A DNA stretch of 64,000 nt from Haliclona indistincta (GCA_964017065.1 OZ024789.1:11180914-11244913), one strand, 5' to 3'; shown: positions 10,197 to 20,705, counted from the first letter of the stretch. Notes: generated from the letters alone by a model not told the origin. A program made the numbers and translations.

Positions 10197-11159
10197 ATGG
10201 CGATCCCGTTTGGCAAGTACCGTATTTCCTCGAATAGAAGCCGCCTCCGAATAGACGCCGGTCCTGTTTATAAGCCGGGGGTGTAACGGTAACATACAGT
10301 ATTAGAGGCCTGGTCTTGAATTAACGCCAGGTCATAAACATTGTGGTACCGCCCACAGTCAATTATCACGCCTTGTCCACGTGTGCGCGTTCGTCTAGCC
10401 ATGTCGAAGAGAAAAAGCTATGACACAACCTTGACAGATCGACAGATAGCTCTTCTCCAATACTAGGCGTCCAAGATGCTTTATAGATATGGTGCCCTCT
10501 TACTTCGCTTTCCTTTTCATATACGCTACGAACAGCTACTCGTCGACTAGCTGAGCTGCCATTGTAATATTTATGTACGAAAAATTGGAAATCTACAAAG
10601 GCTTCGACAAACATTAAGTAATAAACGCCGGCCTCGATTAGAGGCCGGTCCTGTTTAGACGCCGGGGTAAAAACCTGCTGGAAGGAAATAGACGCCCGGG
10701 CTTCTATTCGAGGAAATACGGTACACTATCAAGTCCTACACTGGTCCTTATCTCAGTGCTATGGCAAGTAACTTGACAAAACGTTGCTCAAGAGGTTCTG
10801 GGATAGTCAGTTGTTCTCCAGACTGTACTAGCAAGATGCAGCACTTCTACATCATACCAGTTGCTGAAAACACCAATATCTATACCATCCAATCAGTTGC
10901 TTACCCGGGAGTATACCTGCGAATGGATGGATCAGACTTGACTGACTATTATGATCCTGGTGGCTTTGTCAACCTGCAATACGGAGTGACAGACAAAGAG
11001 AAATTCAAAATTGTATACAACGGAGAGAAAGGAATGTTCTGTATTGAATCTCTGAAGTACCCTCTTGTTTTCCTACGTACAGACGGTGGTAGCAACATTG
11101 TTAACTGTCAGTACATTGCTCAGGATTGGGAGTTGTACTCGATACGATCTGTACCGTAA
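10197..11159 (+). pseudogene. Beta-trefoil-like copy 6, split by a MITE in codon 8
   Basis: The gene starts normally (MAIPFGK) and is interrupted at 10219 by a 512-base element. Coding sequence resumes at 10732 and runs through all three modules to TAA 11159 without other damage: VYLRMDGSDLTDY, EKFKIVYN, FLRTDGGSNIVNCQY. The upstream TATA arrangement (tctatataaggacata) is retained. The internal ATG at 10761 could give an N-terminally shortened protein lacking the first strands. Closest relative is copy 8. The insertion looks recent because the rest of the frame is undamaged. Confidence 0.85.
10220..10731. mobile_element. Pogo-type MITE with TA target duplication
   Basis: Terminal inverted repeats begin ccgtatttcctcgaatagaa and match the reverse complement of the right end. 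Removing the element plus one TA (10218-10219 / 10732-10733) restores the uninterrupted codons seen in copy 8. Inside, on the + strand near 10401, a short frame reads MSKRKSYDTTLTDRQIALL and then stops. This resembles the N-terminal DNA-binding region of pogo/Tigger-type transposases, so the MITE may be an internal deletion of such an element (inference). Confidence 0.8.
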
Positions 11160-11229
11160 GAGTCTGGATTGTTTAAAGACTGATATGCTTACCATGATTT
11201 ACTACAATTATTGTCGAGGGGTCCGACAC

Positions 11230-11375
11230 GGGCAGAATCTCGTACACTAATTCAAGGAATCAAAGAATCACGTGTGGAATCAAGGAATCACGTGCAGAAT
11301 CTGGAATCACGTACAGAATCAAGAATCAGGACGTGGAATCAAGAATCATAACGGAATCCATGTGATTCCAGAATC
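11230..11375 (+). repeat. Degenerate ggaatcaagaatca-type short tandem repeats
   Basis: Variants of aatcaaggaatcacgtg and agaatctggaatcacg occur about ten times head-to-tail just downstream of copy 6. No coding or regulatory role is visible. Confidence 0.7.
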
Positions 11376-11443
11376 ATTACCGTAATCTAGGAATATTTGT
11401 TTGTATATTTTTGTAAATTTCAGTATATTCTTGTGGGTTTCTT

Positions 11444-12031
11444 TTGGCGCGCCACGTGGCAGCTGCAAAATTCGTATGTACTTCACTTCACAGCTACAAA
11501 GATAAGAATGTAATTATCTCAAAAGCTACCTCAGACAAGTTAGGTCTTCACCTATGGTACCTTTCAGAGGAGCTGGTAGGACTCGCCTTCTTTGATCCTG
11601 AGGTTTCAATAGTGACAAAATGCGAGATGGTGAAGTCATTGCAAAATAGAGAAGGCGAGAATGAACCACTAAAACGCATTAAGATTGCAGCACGCTTAGT
11701 TCCAGACAGTCGATTAGAAGATTTTGTAACACAGAACACAAGAGGACTCTTTGAGAAGTTGGGTATTTCATCTGAATTCATACACCATCATCCTGAAACT
11801 TGGACCAGCCATCAGGACTTCGTCAAGGGGGTGGAAATAGTTAAAAACATCAAGGTGATAAACGACAATGCTGAACGCGGAGTGGCACTAGTACAAGAGT
11901 TTAACCAACTTATCACACATGATGAAGAACAGTTTCAGTTCCTACTGCAGGTAGTATTTGAACATCGATGCCAGTTCCAAGATAGCAGAAAGTCAACGCT
12001 AATAGCTGGCCAAACCAAAATGGACATATGA
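11444..12031 (+). pseudogene. 3' fragment of a transposon-like invertebrate protein
   Basis: An open frame of 196 codons begins with TTG, not ATG, so this is a fragment of a longer gene. Motifs include LWYLSEELVGLAFFDPEV near the start and, near the end, NDNAERGVALVQEFN and DEEQFQFLLQVVFEHR. I recall this C-terminal pattern from repetitive, probably transposon-derived proteins of invertebrates but cannot name the superfamily. The frame ends TGA 12031, and its 5' part is missing. Confidence 0.45.
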
Positions 12032-12891
12032 AATAGGAGAATCAGAGGCCTTACAGAGACAAAAACCCTCATATTTAATGCATTCTGTATATAAGGACCA
12101 CCCTATTATTGATTTTAGTTAGCTGTAAAAAGCATAAAATGTGATAGTTTACAGAAAAGAGAATTAATTGAGCTTTTGACAATACAAATCAATTTAGAGA
12201 ATTACCAAGCGGTTGTGCAACCTCTAAACATCAATAGAATTTTACCAAACTTAATATTTAGTACATTTTTGTCAAATGGAACATGATTTGGGGGTGGGAG
12301 CAGAAAAATTCCAAAATAGTGAAAATAAGGACCACCCTACTGTACATTGTCCTTCACTGTATACACATGTCAGTAGAACATTTCTTTAGCACTATATGAA
12401 TGTGTTATGATATAGTTTATTGTAAACCAAACCTATATAACTGATAACTTGCTGTTTACACTCATTTTGTATTCATAACATTTTAACCCTCGTCATACTT
12501 GTGCAAAGGTTATGTCTAATCTTCTGTCCATTTGTCTATCACTGTCTTTGAAGGCTCATTGTTCTGGTTATGATATGGTAACACTTCTATCCATCTTTGT
12601 TGCAAATGACAAAGTGGAGTCTTTGCTCTGACTGGATGTGCAATGCTTTGTTCAGCCAAACCAACACGCTATGCTACTAGTGCTATTTTTCAGGCAGCCA
12701 TTTCTGCTTGCTTGTAACTGTGCATAAAGTATCCTGTAACATTAACAACTTAGTTGTTCATTCATCACTGACTTAGATATTCTTGTTTGCATAACATTGT
12801 GATTGTTTATTTATACACAATTCTTGTGTATGATAGAAAATTGCTGTTTCTGTATTTTAAGCGTACACTTCACAGTTACGATTAGTTCAAC
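12032..12891. other. AT-rich interval with a repeated ggaccaccct motif
   Basis: No coding sequence recognised. The motif ataaggaccaccctat occurs at about 12088 and again at about 12323, and may be the remnant of a small repeat. The sequence just before 12892 is the presumed promoter and 5' UTR of the transporter gene; I see no convincing TATA box. Confidence 0.4.
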
Positions 12892-14631
12892 ATGAAGCTA
12901 CGTGGTTCTCTGCTAGTGATTGTCTGTTGTCTGGTGGTGGAATTGGGCAATTTCAGTCAGAAAGAATATTTGCTCTTTGGATCAGCTTTGCATGGTAGAT
13001 TGCCTTCAATCGCTATAATGGGACTACTGTTCTTACTCTATCCACTCGTGGGTCATCTGACAGATGTCTACCTGACCAGATATCGTAGCCTGAAATGGTC
13101 ATTTGGTATTCTCATTTCCCTCACTTGTTTATCGATTGTCATTAAAGGAATTGGCATTGCAGGGTTAAACTATGGGCCGTTTAAAAACTTGTATAATGGC
13201 ATAAGAGGCTTATTTACTATTATATTATGTGTAGTTTACGCAACTGGGCTAGGATTGTTTCAGGCTAATGCCATTCAGTTTGGACTGGATCAGTTACTAG
13301 AGGCTCCCACACCAAAACTGATTGCTTTCATCCACTTCTACTACTGGGCTCAGAATGTTGGCATCTTGGCATTGTTCTATACTGCAGGTAGTGGTAGTTT
13401 TTTATTAGACGAAGTTAACGTGAGAATTAATAGCACTTTGCCTCAACTCTCAAATCATGACTTACACAGAATGGGCGCAATTGGCTATTATATTGCAGTT
13501 ATTGTTGCAGTAACATTCATACTTATCAGATTTTTATTGATGAAAAAGCACTTCTACATTCAGAAAGCTGGACTCAATCCATTTAAAAATATCTTCAAAG
13601 TTCTCAAGTATTCTTGGAGGCACAAGGTCCCTGAGCATCGCAGTGCCTTCACCTTCTGGGAGGAGGATATTCCACGTCGTATTGACCTGGGAAAGAATAA
13701 GTATGGAGGTCCATTCACCAATGAGGAGGTAGAGGACACTAAGACATTCTTTCGTATCTTTCCGCTCCTCCTGTGTCTGTTTGGATACCATCTAGCAGGA
13801 GATGGCTACTCAGCTCCAGATCAACTCCAGAGGACCAGCTGTCCTTCACTGCCGGTACTGCTACTGATTATATACAATCCACTCCACTTGAGCACTCTTG
13901 TCTCAGTAGTTGGTATACCACTGTATCGACTGGTGATTATGAAAGTGTTTCCAAGAGTGAAGAATGTTCGAATGCTGACAAAAATGTGGATAGGTCTGTA
14001 CCTCTCACTACTTCAAGTAGTCTTGTATATCATAGTGGTTGTTAACCATGACACCACATACTGGCAGCAACATCACACTGTTATTGAAAATCCAGCACAT
14101 TTCCCTCCGAGTAGACAATGCTACATTATTCGTACTGGCTGTGAATTCAGTTACGGTTACAATTTAGACTGTCATCAGTACAAGTACTTACTTGACAACA
14201 CCTACCTGTGGTTCATCATTCCTCAGCTCCTCAATGGTCTCTCTTCTCTGCTTGTCTCCATGACAGTATTTGAGTTCATCTGTGCCCAGGCTCCTCGCAC
14301 TACCCAGGGGCTGCTCATTGGTCTGTGGTATGCCACCTTCAGCATCAGGTACCTAGTAGTAGGCATTCTTGACAATCTCATCATTGAGAGGAGGTCCTGG
14401 CTGATCTATGAAGGAGTGAAGGGGTTTCTGATCCTTGTGTCTCTTGTGCTGTTCTCGTGTGTGTCCAGACGTTACCGCTACCGACAGCGAGACGAGATAG
14501 TCAATGTGCAGGCAATGATCGAGGACACTCATGAGAGGTGGTTAGACCAGGAGGAGGAGTATATGGAAGAACAGAGATTGTTCTTTCAAGGCACAAATAG
14601 TTACAATAGTGTTACATTTGGAAGCTCTTAA
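12892..14631 (+). CDS. POT/PTR (SLC15)-like MFS transporter
   Basis: A 579-residue single-exon membrane protein. POT-family transporters import di- and tripeptides or related solutes with protons. The N-terminal hydrophobic helices are followed by a family-like stretch QFGLDQLL and FYYWAQNVGI (residues about 140-165), corresponding to the POT signature with its aromatic helix. The cytoplasmic linker has FWEEDIPRRIDLGKNKYGG and GPFTNEEVEDTKTFFR (about 260-292), a pattern I associate with invertebrate POT-like proteins. Hydrophobic helices then continue to about residue 540, with an acidic C-terminal tail. The canonical ExxER motif of helix 1 is not present, so the substrate is uncertain. It lies alone between two trefoil tandem units with no sign of co-regulation. 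Confidence 0.7.
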   Translation: MKLRGSLLVIVCCLVVELGNFSQKEYLLFGSALHGRLPSIAIMGLLFLLYPLVGHLTDVYLTRYRSLKWSFGILISLTCLSIVIKGIGIAGLNYGPFKNLYNGIRGLFTIILCVVYATGLGLFQANAIQFGLDQLLEAPTPKLIAFIHFYYWAQNVGILALFYTAGSGSFLLDEVNVRINSTLPQLSNHDLHRMGAIGYYIAVIVAVTFILIRFLLMKKHFYIQKAGLNPFKNIFKVLKYSWRHKVPEHRSAFTFWEEDIPRRIDLGKNKYGGPFTNEEVEDTKTFFRIFPLLLCLFGYHLAGDGYSAPDQLQRTSCPSLPVLLLIIYNPLHLSTLVSVVGIPLYRLVIMKVFPRVKNVRMLTKMWIGLYLSLLQVVLYIIVVVNHDTTYWQQHHTVIENPAHFPPSRQCYIIRTGCEFSYGYNLDCHQYKYLLDNTYLWFIIPQLLNGLSSLLVSMTVFEFICAQAPRTTQGLLIGLWYATFSIRYLVVGILDNLIIERRSWLIYEGVKGFLILVSLVLFSCVSRRYRYRQRDEIVNVQAMIEDTHERWLDQEEEYMEEQRLFFQGTNSYNSVTFGSS

Positions 14632-15001
14632 TGTGTGATAAATGTATGAGTCATTGTTGTGTGATTATTTAGGTTCTTATTACGTACACTAGCAGAAGTG
14701 ATCGTAAAGCGATGGCGTATTTGCTTATGGCACTGGATAGAACCTGTTACCACATGGGAAGAAGGTCTCACTGCAGTTTAAGCAATACATCAGCATAACC
14801 AACCTTAGGCCTTGTTACTAACTTAATAACTAATAATAATAACTAAGTCAGGTCCAGTTGTTGCTAGACCCTCTCCATCCAGTAGACATGGAGAGGGTCA
14901 GCTGCATGCTAGTCTATAGTGACCACAAGTTACACTGTAGAAGCTGTCAGTATTCTTTGTACAGAGGCGTGTCTTGCTAGTAGAGAACAAGCCTAGCTTC
15001 T

Positions 15002-15030
15002 ATATAAGGACATTACCCTCTTTCTTTATC
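15002..15030 (+). promoter_or_regulatory. TATA box close to the copy 7 start codon
   Basis: The sequence ctatataaggacattaccc matches the copy 5 arrangement base for base over most of its length. About 300 further upstream bases are also shared with copy 5, with small indels. Confidence 0.65.
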
Positions 15031-15510
15031 ATGGCGATCCCATTCGGCAAGTACACTATCAAATCATCCACTGGGCCTTACCTTACTGCTGATGGTAGCA
15101 ATGTTACTGAGTCTTGTTCAGAAGGCAATGGAGTTATAACTTGCTCTCCAACTTGCTATGCTGAATCCCAGCAGTTCTACATCATACCAGTTGCTGAAGA
15201 CTGTAATATCTACACCATCCAATCAGTTGCTCACCCGGGAGTATACCTGCGTATGAATGGATCTGGTGTAACAAGGTTCAATGGTCCAGGCAGTGGAACT
15301 GTCAACCTGCAATATGGAGTGTCAGATCTGGAGAAGTTCAGGATTATTTACAATGGAGACAAGTACGCTGGTATGTTCTCGTTTGAGTCTAAAGTTTTTC
15401 CTTTTGTCTACCTGCGTACTGATGGTCAAAAAGGTGTGGTCAACTGCCAGTATGGAGCTCGTGCTTACGAGATGTATACTATTGCAGCTGTGCAGCCAAT
15501 GAGATTATAA
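15031..15510 (+). CDS. Beta-trefoil-like protein, copy 7 (unit 4, first gene)
   Basis: A 159-residue single-exon protein, almost identical to copy 5 through all three modules (STGPYLTADGSNVTESC, EKFRIIYN, FVYLRTDGQKG, EMYTIAAV). It differs mainly at the extreme C-terminus (QPMRL). The MAIP start was preferred over the upstream in-frame ATG at 14974. With copy 8 it forms the fourth two-gene unit, duplicated from copies 5+6; the transporter gene lies between the two units. No signal peptide. Confidence 0.82.
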   Translation: MAIPFGKYTIKSSTGPYLTADGSNVTESCSEGNGVITCSPTCYAESQQFYIIPVAEDCNIYTIQSVAHPGVYLRMNGSGVTRFNGPGSGTVNLQYGVSDLEKFRIIYNGDKYAGMFSFESKVFPFVYLRTDGQKGVVNCQYGARAYEMYTIAAVQPMRL

Positions 15511-16080
15511 TAATGGCTTTTTGACTATAATAGCCATTATGGCTTAGTATTACTAGTGCCCTTGATGAGAGTAGCTTGTACCATTTGCGAAGTTTTTGAT
15601 TTATAAAGTATGAGTGACACACTCTCCCACATCTTTCTATTGACACAGTAGTTTGTTTATTAGAATAGATAATGGACAAAGCTGTACCACAGCAAGGTTG
15701 TGTAGTTGGATCTCTTGTACTCGATTCACACTGCTCATTGGAACCAGTTCGTATCCAACTGTGCCGCACTTTAAAATCAAAGCTCTAACACAACTAAACC
15801 ATGCCCACCTATGGTTGGGGTGCCGCGATGGTGCAGTTCAGGCTCATTTCTGTTGCATTCATACTGTGCAATCTTGCCGGCCTGGTTCGGTACTAACGTG
15901 TAGTGTAAACACAGTATAACATGTGTTCTTGAGTCTCTTAGCTAGTCCCTTATCTCAGTAGTGACCTCAGCTTACAAGGTATAGATAGACTGTACAAGCT
16001 ACTTTGTACAGAGGTGTGTCTTGCTAGTGGAGCTCCAGCCTAACTTCTATATAAGGACATATAGTTGATTCTCGTGCATC

Positions 16081-16401
16081 ATGGCGATCCCGTTTGGCAA
16101 GTACACTATCAAGTCCTTCACTGGTCCTTATCTCAGTGTTACGGCAAGTAACTTGACAAAACCTTGCTCAAGGGGTTCTGGGATAGTCAGCTGTTCTCCG
16201 GACTGTACTAGCAAGATGCAGCACTTCTATATCATACCAGTTGCTGAAAACACCAATATCTACACCATCCAATCAGTTGCTTACCCGGGAGTATACCTGC
16301 GTATGGATGGATCAGACTTGACTGACTATTATGATCCTGGTGCAGGCGTTGTCAACCTGCAATATGGAGTGACAGACGAAGAGAAAGTCATTACCAGCTA
16401 A
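16081..16401 (+). pseudogene. Beta-trefoil-like copy 8, 5' part (modules 1-2)
   Basis: Starts MAIPFGKYTIKSFTGPYL and is intact to VTDEEK, then enters transposon sequence at about 16390 and stops seven bases later. The 3' part is displaced to 18906. As read now it would encode about 106 residues covering one and two-thirds modules. A TATA box (tctatataaggacata) lies just upstream. Sister of copy 6. Confidence 0.85.
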
Positions 16402-18902
16402 TAACGACATCCTGTTACAATTTCCGTATACTAAATTATCTTGTGTCCGTATACTTCCCTTAGTTAATGTATTAGTTCTATTGGGAGATGAACTTCTAGC
16501 AGTCATCCTGGCTGACGTGAACACAAATTTATATTTGCCGACCCCAGAGAGTAAACTTCAGCTCATTGGCTACTGATTAGTATAAAAAGTGTTGCAGAAA
16601 GGCAGCGAGAAAGCGTTCCCAAACGGGGTTGAAAGTCGCGACCGTCGCTCAATTGCAATTGTATTGGCGAGGTCTAAAAACATGGTTTTTTCAAATTTTG
16701 AACGACTGTCGCTTGAAAAGCTTTAAACTTTTTCTATTTGCCGGCCCCAGGTTTGATAGAGTGCCTTTTTAGGTATCGAATGGTATGGTCGAAATTTATA
16801 CTGGGACATGGGAACACGTTCCCTTTTGGGGGTAAAGTTGGGTGATTTTGAAGTTCTTCCTCGTTGTACAAACAGTATCAACAGCTGCTTTTGTAAGTTC
16901 AAATTCAAATTTACGCAATGGCTAACACTGTCTATGGTGTCTCTCTAGGTGCTCATAAGCCCTTTGTTGACGAAGAGATGGATTCTAGCTAGAAGTCACC
17001 GCGGGGCTTGCCGATCAGTGTCGCCGCCGAGTCATGCCGACCGAGATCGTCCCGCTGGCGTCTCTGTCAACATCGTGCTATTTCAGCAGGACAATGGAGC
17101 GATGGAGAGCAACGTCTTCTTGTGCCCGACTGTGAACTAATGTAGACGGCATCATATTACAAAGCTATACCAGCTACCTGGAGCTTCTGGCATACCGTCT
17201 GTACCACCGAATGATAGCTATAGCATTGACACGTCTTTTGCGAGCGATTGGAGCTTACAGAGAGCATACTGTATAAAGGGCAAGTTTACTAGTCTTGGTG
17301 TGTATAAAGGAATAGTGTTGGCTTGTGCTTCAGACAGAGCACTAAGCTGCTGACTCATAGCTGGCTGCATACATTGTTGACCACACCTCTCTTTCTTTGT
17401 TTCTCGCAACAGCTCAAACCAAGTGTAAGCCCTTGTCTGGACACAAGTAGCAAAGTAAATGACCTCTTGATCATCCAGTAGCAATGTTGATTTTACCTTT
17501 TTCTCTCGGCAAGGCTTTAAGTTCAAGAAATGCATCCAGAGACGACTACGATTGAACTCTCTAAACTTTTGTTCTTGAAAAGACTTGAATACATGCTAGT
17601 ATTGTTCTATCTATGCAGTGATAGTCAAGTATGATTGAACAGTACAATAAGATAAGACAATACAAACAGGCGACAGATCTGTGAGGGGGAAAACACCAGT
17701 CACACACACTGTTTATGAGAATCTTATTAAACATACTGTTTAGCAGAATGAGTGATGTCTCTATCCAGCAGGACTCTCTATCCACTATCCAGCAGGACTC
17801 CTCTTTACAATAGCCCTCCCGGGACGAGATGCAACAACAATTGCTCTGCCAAAAGACACCATAGACTTTATAATTATCACACATCACTACTGGCAGCATT
17901 GCTGCAGCTATACATGAGTATCTGAAGCCCATACCTGTACCGTAGGCTAAATTTCGTGGGTGCTCTAGTGTGTACTACCGTGCTAACCTTCCATATTCTT
18001 GTTTGGAACAGTCGCTTGGTTTCATACGGTCATACCACCCGCTACAGTACCGAAACCAAGCTCTGATGTATAGGCGACGGAGCTGACGGTGGTCCTGGGT
18101 ATAGATTAGCTGCTCAGACCGCCTTATAATCCGTCAGCTGCCTCAGGAGAAGAGTAGTTCTGGCTAGCTGTAGTCCTCGTGCTCGCCGCCATTTCTTGTT
18201 ACTATGGAAATCCCGCGCTCGTCAGTGCTTTATCGTGATACCAAGGGCTCATCGAACCTTAGCGGCTAGAGGGCATGCAACTCTGAATACCGGTACCATA
18301 GTGTAGACGGCATAGTGCTGACTGTTACTATAAATAGTTATCCGTATAATCACGTAAACTTAACATAAACGGCCGTTCGCAAATGTGTGCAGGCGTGTCC
18401 TGACTTACTTCCGGTTACCACAGGGCGGCAGCGCGTATCAAGAGCGGCAGCTATTGACTCAGTGCCGATGGATAAGCATACTAGCAGTTTACCTGGATCT
18501 ATACTGCATCTAAAACACCTATGAGTACAACCGTGGCTGCCACAGCTTTGCGCAAGAAGTACAGACGCCTGAGACAGCAGAGCCATTCTCCAGAACCGCT
18601 CTCTAGGTCCAGCTTCGCCTTTGCTTCATGCGCGCTATGCAGTATCGATGGTGACATCGACAGTAAAGTGTGTATTCGCGCGCTCTCAGCAGATCATGCT
18701 AGTACACGTGACTAACCGGAAACATTAACGTATTAATAGTTATAAATTCTATTTATAGTAACAATCAGCACTATGCCGTCTACATTAGTTGCATGCCCTC
18801 TCGCCGCTTCGCGGCTCGATATGCCCTTGGTGATACGCAGTGCAATTATTCGTAAAACACGCGTGAACTGAATTCCGCGTCATGTCCTCCTTTTCTGGTA
18901 AT
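16390..18902. mobile_element. 2.5-kb insertion splitting copy 8, family unknown
   Basis: Ends are attaccag and, inverted, ctggtaat, flanked by GTC (16387-16389 and 18903-18905). Removing the element restores a continuous module 2. A 3-bp target duplication would fit PIF/Harbinger-type elements, but I see no recognisable transposase. Open frames inside (17218-17535 -, 17561-17932 -, 16949-17140 +) match nothing I know. A foldback element (18241-18830) sits near its right end. Confidence 0.65.
18241..18830. repeat. Foldback element with arms of about 100 bases
   Basis: The left arm (18241-18345) contains ccaagggctc, gagggcatgcaact and gtagacggcatagtgctga. The right arm (about 18727-18830) carries the same blocks in reverse complement. 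The roughly 380-base centre has no recognisable gene. A further copy of tgtagacggcat lies at about 17142. Confidence 0.75.
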
Positions 18903-18905
18903 GTC

Positions 18906-19058
18906 AAAATTGTATACAACGGAGAGGAAGGATTGTTCTGTATTGAATCTCTGAAGTACCCTCTCGTTTTCCTACGTACAGACGGTAGTAGTAACATTGT
19001 TAACTGTCAGTATGGTGCTTTCAAGTGGGAGATGTACACGATACGATCTGTATCTTAG
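18906..19058 (+). pseudogene. Beta-trefoil-like copy 8, 3' part (end of module 2 and module 3)
   Basis: Resumes as KIVYNGEEGLFCIES, followed by FLRTDGSSNIVNCQYGAF and ends KWEMYTIRSVS, stop TAG 19056-19058. It continues exactly where the 5' part at 16386 breaks off. The downstream flank matches the flank of copy 6. Confidence 0.85.
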
Positions 19059-19245
19059 AGTCTGGATTGTTTAAAGACTGATATGCTTACCATGATTTAC
19101 TACAATTATTGTACACTTTGGATCAAAGATGCAGTCTCTTTAATATTCATCGTACTTTTCTTTTTAGCATCAGATGACATTAGTACACTTCACCCTCTTT
19201 GCAGAGGTCTAGCAAGCGATTAGTGGGCGGGGTTGCTGAATATAG

Positions 19246-19388
19246 TGTAACGTCAGACTGAACTGTTAATAAACCATTAACTATTAACTATGATAACTAT
19301 TGTATGTTATGATATGAATATATGACCTCGTGCTGGCACTGGTTGCTCTCTCTCTGTGTATATTTTCGAAAAGAAATATTTCGTTACA
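19246..19388 (+). repeat. 5' LTR of the gypsy element
   Basis: Begins tgtaacgtcagactg and ends tttcgttaca (TG...CA). No base difference from the 3' LTR was seen on side-by-side reading. Confidence 0.95.
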
Positions 19389-19389
19389 T

Positions 19390-19407
19390 TGGTGTCAGAG
19401 GTGGGAT
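19390..19407 (+). other. Primer binding site, tRNA-Leu-like
   Basis: The sequence tggtgtcagaggtgggat begins two bases after the LTR. Its reverse complement ends ...TGACACCA and resembles the 3' end of a leucine tRNA. Confidence 0.7.
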
Positions 19408-19412
19408 ATTTT

Positions 19413-20705
19413 ATGCCCGTTACGAGAGCTGCGACGGTCAGAATGGAAGAGCAGTTGAAGAAACTAACAGAGCTAGTCCAGCAGCAGCAGGATGCCCTTC
19501 AACAACAAGTTGAACGGCGTGCTGAGGAAGAACAGGAGAGAGCTACCGGCTTAAAAAGTCTGCTAGAAAAGCAAATGGGAAACATAGAAGAGCTGTCCCG
19601 TCGTCAGCAGGAGGCCGTTAACTTCATGAACACGGTTCAGTCTAACCTCGAGTCTGTCAAGACTACGGTGAACAGGCGGCTGGAGTCTCTGGAGGCCAAG
19701 GTGGTGAAAGACGCAGAGCGGTTTGAGTGCCGCTGGGAAGAACAGCAAGACTCGCTAAAACACGAACTCAAGGAAGAGCTGCTGCGAGAGCTGTCGTCCC
19801 TGACCCCGGCTGACTCAGAGCATCTGTCGCGCGCTGGCGCCGGTGTGTCCCTCGAGTGCCACGAGCCATCACGCCCTCCACCAGTCGTGACGGAGCCGCC
19901 GACTCACGACGCTGGCCGTCTTCGGCAACGCCCATCTCCGTTCGATGGCAAGATGCCTTGGGACGTGTATCACACACAGTTCGAGTTGCTGGCTCAACTG
20001 AATGGATGGAGTGACAAAGAGAAAGCGGCCCACCTTGCTGTTAACCTGCGGGAAGATGCAGCCACTGTGTTGACCAATTTGCCGGTGGCCAAGAGACAAG
20101 ATTATGCAGCTCTTAAATCGGCTCTGGAGTCTAGATTCGGTACAAAGAACCAGATTGACCTCTTTCGAACCCGGTTGAGGATGAGAAGCCGTAACAAAGA
20201 AGAGCCACTTGCAGGTTTGGCGGAAGATGTAGAACGCCTTGTTCGCCTTGCCTATCCTGAAGCAAGTGAGTCAATGGTACAAGTACTAGCTAAAGATCAA
20301 TTTGTTGATTCATTGTGTGACGAGGATATGAGATTGCGAATATTGCAAAGCAAACCTTCGACACTCCGTGATGCGCTACAAACAGCGTTAGAACTGGAAT
20401 CATTCCAGATGGCTAGCAGACACAAGGTGCGCAATGTGCGAGAAGTACAATTACAGCCTGTTGGGAAGCCTGCTAAGCAGGTATCATTTGCTGATCAGAA
20501 TATGTCTGGTCTGCTGCAAGAGTTAGTAACTGCCGTTCAGACTCTCACGGTTGAAACACGTAAAAGATCTAGATCACCAAGGCGTGGTAATGTTAGATCA
20601 GACATTGTTTGCTGGGAGTGCAATCAAAAGGGACATAGACAGCGAGAATGCCCAACATTGCAAAAGGGCACTTTCCACTCGGGAAAACGACTCTTCGCAA
20701 GTTGA
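19413..20705 (+). CDS. Gypsy Gag-like polyprotein
   Basis: Starts at the ATG giving MPVTRAATVRMEEQ; the frame is also open upstream into the LTR but without an ATG. A glutamine/glutamate-rich coiled-coil-like N-terminus is followed by a retrotransposon gag region (about 180-330 in this numbering) and a C-terminal CCHC zinc knuckle, CWECNQKGHRQREC. The frame ends 43 bases after the knuckle, at the deletion junction with pol, so the Gag C-terminus may be chimaeric. It overlaps pol by 58 bases in another frame. Confidence 0.88.
   Translation: MPVTRAATVRMEEQLKKLTELVQQQQDALQQQVERRAEEEQERATGLKSLLEKQMGNIEELSRRQQEAVNFMNTVQSNLESVKTTVNRRLESLEAKVVKDAERFECRWEEQQDSLKHELKEELLRELSSLTPADSEHLSRAGAGVSLECHEPSRPPPVVTEPPTHDAGRLRQRPSPFDGKMPWDVYHTQFELLAQLNGWSDKEKAAHLAVNLREDAATVLTNLPVAKRQDYAALKSALESRFGTKNQIDLFRTRLRMRSRNKEEPLAGLAEDVERLVRLAYPEASESMVQVLAKDQFVDSLCDEDMRLRILQSKPSTLRDALQTALELESFQMASRHKVRNVREVQLQPVGKPAKQVSFADQNMSGLLQELVTAVQTLTVETRKRSRSPRRGNVRSDIVCWECNQKGHRQRECPTLQKGTFHSGKRLFAS

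Noticed and set aside
10761..11159. Trefoil copy 6 as an intact gene starting MASNLT
   Set aside because: It lacks the first strands of module 1; the true start at 10197 is separated by a MITE.
16949..17140. 63-codon + frame and neighbouring minus frames as host genes
   Set aside because: They lie wholly inside the inserted element at 16390-18902 and resemble nothing known.
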